From Thermoproteota archaeon (GTDB lineage: Archaea > Thermoproteota > EX4484-205 > JAAOZP01): a stretch of 6,696 nt of DNA. The notes under the pieces were generated by a model that worked only from the letters and a program-made list of their open reading frames with translations, searched no databases and was not told the DNA's origin. Location of the stretch: NCBI GenBank assembly GCA_026414125.1, contig JAOAJQ010000040.1, positions 1 through 6,696 of the forward strand. Direction: 5' to 3'. Below are positions 5,044 through 6,696 of this stretch, piece after piece (position 1 is the stretch's first letter; every line of letters begins with the position of its first letter). The position numbers and the translations under genes are program-made.

Positions 5044-5419
5044 GAGGGATGCTTACAGGCTTATATGCAGGATTGCTGAAACAAGCTTCGCAGACATAGT
5101 TAACGGGGCTGGCTTCAACGATGACTACGCTAGGATCTTCCTTAAAGACGGGAGCTTTCTCGAAGTCTGGCTCTACAGGAACGGGAGTCTCATGGAGAGA
5201 TATGCGTTCCACTGGGAGAGGACAAGTGTAGACGGTAAAATCTTCAGGCACGACAACATGCCTCACGCGAAATGGGGACGCGTCGAAACCTTCCCCAAAC
5301 ACTTTCACCAGGGGGCTGAGTGGAACGTTGTTGAAAGCCATATTCCTGAGGAGCCTTTATCCGCCGCCGAATACTTCCTGAACTTTGCTAGAATCAAGCT
5401 GCGGAAAGGGGAAGCTTGA
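5036..5419 (+). CDS. TumE-like toxin (DUF6516 family) of a two-gene toxin-antitoxin module
   Basis: This 127-residue soluble protein resembles the TumE/DUF6516 family, which is found in prokaryotic toxin-antitoxin pairs and whose biochemical action I cannot state from the sequence. The hallmarks are RIFLKDGSFLEVWL (residues 33-46, two strands around a DGS turn), YAFHWER (56-62), FRHDNMPH (70-77), TFPKHFHQG (85-93) and NVVESHIP (97-104). The clustered His, Asp and Arg residues (His59, His72, Asp73, His77, His89, His91) are candidate active-site positions, as expected for an RNase-like protein without PIN acids. The C-terminal helix closes the domain. The TTG start follows a strong ribosome-binding site and overlaps the upstream gene by 8 nt, so expression should be coupled to it. 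The assignment is from remembered family motifs, without a search. Confidence 0.72.
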   Translation: MNRRDAYRLICRIAETSFADIVNGAGFNDDYARIFLKDGSFLEVWLYRNGSLMERYAFHWERTSVDGKIFRHDNMPHAKWGRVETFPKHFHQGAEWNVVESHIPEEPLSAAEYFLNFARIKLRKGEA

Positions 5420-5442
5420 AAATCAACTAGTCTTTAAATGGT

Positions 5443-5502
5443 TGCGTAGGCGGTTTACGCATCCGGGAGACCCTAGGTTTAGCACACGCATTATGCGTCT
5501 CC
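5443..5502. other. Cluster of inverted repeats in the spacer after the TumE-like gene
   Basis: TGCGTA (5443-5448) pairs with TACGCA (5456-5461) around a 7-nt loop. ACGCATTATGCGT (5486-5498) is a perfect palindrome around a single T. GGAGAC (5466-5471) pairs with GTCTCC (5497-5502) and could enclose it in part. A TATA-like TCTTTAAA (5430-5437) precedes the cluster. The segment could be a structured 3' end, a terminator or a small RNA. There is no long T-run after it and no recognised RNA family. No protein-coding signal is seen from 5420 to 5553. Confidence 0.35.
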
Positions 5503-5553
5503 AGCAGGTTTTTGTGACCTGAGTTTCACGTCTAGTCAGAAATGGGGAAAAAG

Positions 5554-5560
5554 ATATAAA
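5554..5560 (+). promoter_or_regulatory. TATA box of VapBC pair 4
   Basis: ATATAAA, preceded by GGGGAAAAAG as a purine-rich possible BRE, predicts transcription from about 5582-5585, about 10 nt before ATG 5594. Confidence 0.65.
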
Positions 5561-5563
5561 GAG

Positions 5564-5593
5564 CTTTGTTTCTTAAGTAATTTAGGAACAAAG
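5564..5593. promoter_or_regulatory. 30-bp inverted-repeat operator over the start site of VapBC pair 4
   Basis: CTTTGTTTC (5564-5572) and GGAACAAAG (5585-5593) are inverted copies matching at 8 of 9 positions, with a 12-bp spacer (TTAAGTAATTTA). The total span equals that of the operators at 3302 and 4680. Here the TATA box sits just outside the left arm, so the repeat covers the transcription start and abuts the start codon. Confidence 0.58.
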
Positions 5594-5884
5594 ATGGGCG
5601 GTATCAAAGTCTACATTCCAGACGAATTGGAGCGAAAGTTTAGAGAGGCAGCGATGAAACTCTTCGGGTATGGTAAGGGCTCGTTAAGCACTGCTTCTGA
5701 GAAGGCGTTCGCAGCCTGGCTTTCGCAGGTTTCGCAGGTTCTGGACATCGCGGAGACTATTGAAGACCCTGTGGAGGCTATTTACGGCCTGCTTTCCGAC
5801 GTTAAGAAAACAGGGGTGGAGCTCCAGCATGAGGCGCGGGAGATCAGGGCGAGAAGAACCCTTGAGTATAGAGATGCTACTTGA
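5594..5884 (+). CDS. vapB: VapB-like antitoxin (pair 4)
   Basis: This is a predicted antitoxin for the overlapping PIN toxin. It begins MGGIKVYIPDELERKFREAA, with a beta strand (IKVYIP) followed by a helix, then KLFGYGKGSLSTASEKAFAAWLS, the second helix of a ribbon-helix-helix fold with the 'yGygKGslS.A.e.Af..WL' pattern of a distinct archaeal antitoxin group. A connecting helix (residues 44-58) leads to EDPVEAIYGLLSDVKKTGVELQHE (57-80), a conserved toxin-contact segment, and a basic tail. At 96 residues it is longer than the VapB proteins of pairs 1 and 3. The ATG directly follows the operator; the leader is about 10 nt and has no clear Shine-Dalgarno site, so initiation may be near-leaderless. 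Confidence 0.8.
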   Translation: MGGIKVYIPDELERKFREAAMKLFGYGKGSLSTASEKAFAAWLSQVSQVLDIAETIEDPVEAIYGLLSDVKKTGVELQHEAREIRARRTLEYRDAT

Positions 5885-6281
5885 CTCCAACCTGTTTCTT
5901 GAAGTCGAGTTGGCGGAGCAGCATGCGGAAGCATGTAAACGCTTTCTCGGTAAGGTTAGGGACGGCGCCGTCAGGTCAGCCATCACTGATTTTCACGTGG
6001 ATTCCGTCGTCCTAGTTATGGAGAATTACGACAAGAGTTGGAAAGAGTTGGCTCTATTTCTAGCGTCGCTCCTTCGCTACAAGGGGTTGAGAGTACACCA
6101 GATGAGCCTGGCCAGCCGGATAAGGGCGACGTCATTCATGAAAGATTACGGTTTGGATTTCGACGATGCGCTTGCAGTCCAAGCTCTCAAGGAACTATCG
6201 ATAAGCACGATGGTTTCCTACGATGACGACTTTGACTCCGTGGGTTGGGTCAAAAGGAGGACTCCTGAGGAACTGCTTTGA
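5874..6281 (+). CDS. vapC: Divergent VapC-like PIN-domain toxin (pair 4)
   Basis: This 135-residue protein has the PIN order of acidic residues but with changes. Asp4 lies in LLDSNLFLE. The second acid is an Asp rather than the usual Glu, within ITDFHVDSVVLVMENY (Asp39 or Asp43). Asp98 lies in DFDDALAVQA and Asp117 in SYDDDFDS. It is predicted to be a metal-dependent RNase inhibited by the upstream antitoxin. ATG 5874 is chosen because it starts just before the first strand and overlaps the antitoxin stop by 11 nt, as in the other pairs. An upstream in-frame ATG (5760) would add 38 residues read from inside the antitoxin gene and is rejected. Only a weak ribosome-binding site (TTGAG) precedes it, so translation probably relies on coupling. 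Confidence 0.82.
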   Translation: MLLDSNLFLEVELAEQHAEACKRFLGKVRDGAVRSAITDFHVDSVVLVMENYDKSWKELALFLASLLRYKGLRVHQMSLASRIRATSFMKDYGLDFDDALAVQALKELSISTMVSYDDDFDSVGWVKRRTPEELL

Positions 6282-6292
6282 TTCAACGATTA

Positions 6293-6297
6293 TTTTT
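6293..6297 (+). terminator. Possible T-run terminator after pair 4
   Basis: TTATTTTTAAG begins 9 bp after the vapC stop and contains five consecutive T residues, as expected for simple archaeal termination. It could equally be a TATA-like element for the spacer that follows. Confidence 0.28.
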
Positions 6298-6547
6298 AAG
6301 CCGTATGGTTCAACATGGAAACCTTTAAAGAAGCGCAGATTTTCAAACTCCCTTTCTAGCGCACGCTAAAAGTCCTCTCCCAAGTCAACATCTTTAAACG
6401 CCTAGGAGCAAAACTTGCAATAGAAGTCATAACCCTATGCCTGTAAACCGGAAACAGCAGGCTCTATTGCTGCTGAAAAGCTTGTTTGACAATCCTTCCT
6501 GTTCAGGGTCAGCGCTTTCGAGGAATTTTAAACGCCTGAGGCTAAAT

Positions 6548-6556
6548 CTTTAAGTA
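6548..6556 (+). promoter_or_regulatory. TATA box of the aspartic protease gene
   Basis: CTTTAAGTA lies about 36 bp before GTG 6588 and predicts transcription from about 6578, downstream of the alternative TTG 6570. Confidence 0.4.
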
Positions 6557-6587
6557 AGAGGAGAACGATTTGTTAAACGGGCTGGCC

Positions 6588-6696
6588 GTGGGCTTCGTCA
6601 AGGTTACGTTCAGGATTGTAAACCCCATGGAGAAAGAGAAATATGTAGATGTCGAGGGGGTCGTCGACACCGGGGCAATCTACACTGTTGTAAGCA
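6588..6696 (+). CDS. Retropepsin-like aspartic protease (clan AA), 5' part only
   Basis: Thirty-six codons are visible before the window ends. They read as two strands (VKVTFRIVNP, then KYVDVEGVVDTGA) leading into the catalytic D-T-G-A motif at residues 27-30, followed by a hydrophobic stretch, as in small single-domain archaeal aspartic proteases that act as homodimers. The second half of the domain is not in the window. GTG 6588 is chosen because the family usually begins one strand before this point and because the predicted transcript starts between it and the alternative TTG 6570. The alternative has a better ribosome-binding site (AGAGGAG, 6557-6563) and would add six residues. Substrate and role are unknown. 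It has its own promoter and is probably not part of the preceding pair. Confidence 0.72.
   Translation, partial: MGFVKVTFRIVNPMEKEKYVDVEGVVDTGAIYTVVS

Larger units (their letters stand above)
6282..6587. other. 306-bp spacer without a recognisable gene
   Basis: I see no intact gene here. In the frame of ATG 6315 two open stretches are separated by TAG 6357-6359; the second, with NIFKRLGAKLAIEV, ends at TAA 6441-6443. A 38-codon frame runs from ATG 6437 to TAA 6551-6553. None matches a family I know, so they may be remnants or chance. An 11-bp sequence TTTAAACGCCT occurs at 6393-6403 and 6527-6537. CAGCAG (6455-6460) and CTGCTG (6470-6475) can form a hairpin. TAGCGCACGCTA (6357-6368) is a near-palindrome resembling repeats before the dead AbrB-VapC pair. 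Confidence 0.4.

Noticed and set aside
4680..5593. CRISPR or tRNA genes among the inverted repeats
   Set aside because: The repeats occur singly with different sequences, there is no regular repeat-spacer array, and no cloverleaf with an anticodon arm and T-loop can be drawn.
5760..5873. N-terminal extension of the pair 4 toxin from ATG 5760
   Set aside because: It would read 38 residues from within the antitoxin gene, and PIN toxins begin directly at the first strand, as ATG 5874 does.
6570..6587. TTG 6570 as start of the aspartic protease
   Set aside because: It has a good ribosome-binding site but lies upstream of the predicted transcription start; kept only as an alternative.
1..6696. 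Insertion sequence or transposase explaining the module turnover
   Set aside because: No transposase or integrase motif and no terminal inverted repeats with target duplications were found around any module.

Overview
The window looks like a chromosome segment of a thermophilic archaeon, most likely of the Thermoproteota (crenarchaeal) branch. The basis is as follows. Genes are preceded by archaeal TATA boxes about 25 bp before short-leader or leaderless starts. TTG and GTG starts are common, AGG/AGA and ATA codons dominate, and one strand is densely packed with VapBC toxin-antitoxin pairs. No rRNA, tRNA or other phylogenetic marker is present, so the genus cannot be named. Every supported gene reads on the + strand.

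Layout. (1) At 11-678 there is a ribbon-helix-helix VapB and a PIN-domain VapC, overlapping by ATGA, followed by a short decayed reading frame. (2) At 861-2378 there is a 505-residue, roughly 14-helix flippase of the Wzx/RfbX type (MATE/MVF superfamily) with a 14-bp perfect palindrome over its predicted transcription start. (3) At 2499-3156 there is an AbrB-type antitoxin with a second VapC, followed by what looks like the C-terminal stump of another PIN domain (3187-3312). (4) At 3353-3965 there is a third VapBC. (5) At 4038-4609 there is a dead AbrB-VapC pair with a nonsense codon, several frameshifts and a lost catalytic Asp. (6) At 4741-5419 there is a two-gene module whose second gene looks like the TumE (DUF6516) toxin family and whose first gene is an unfamiliar 100-residue putative antitoxin. 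(7) At 5594-6281 there is a fourth intact VapBC with a divergent PIN domain. (8) After about 300 bp without a recognisable gene, the window ends inside a small retropepsin-like aspartic protease gene (DTGA motif).

The region reads as a toxin-antitoxin island of five intact pairs plus at least two fossils, built around one cell-surface polysaccharide flippase. In each pair the antitoxin comes first and the toxin start lies inside the antitoxin's last codons (overlaps of 4, 14, 14, 8 and 11 nt), so toxin synthesis should depend on translation of the antitoxin.

The most striking signal is in the promoters. Three unrelated modules (3302-3331, 4680-4709, 5564-5593) each carry an inverted repeat spanning exactly 30 bp with 9-bp arms and a 12-bp spacer. 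The arm sequence differs in each. In two the TATA box fills the spacer; in the third the repeat covers the predicted start of transcription. The AbrB pair has a longer inverted repeat around its TATA box plus 10-bp-period direct repeats. These look like private operators of autoregulated antitoxins that share a geometry but not a sequence, which could keep neighbouring modules from cross-talking.
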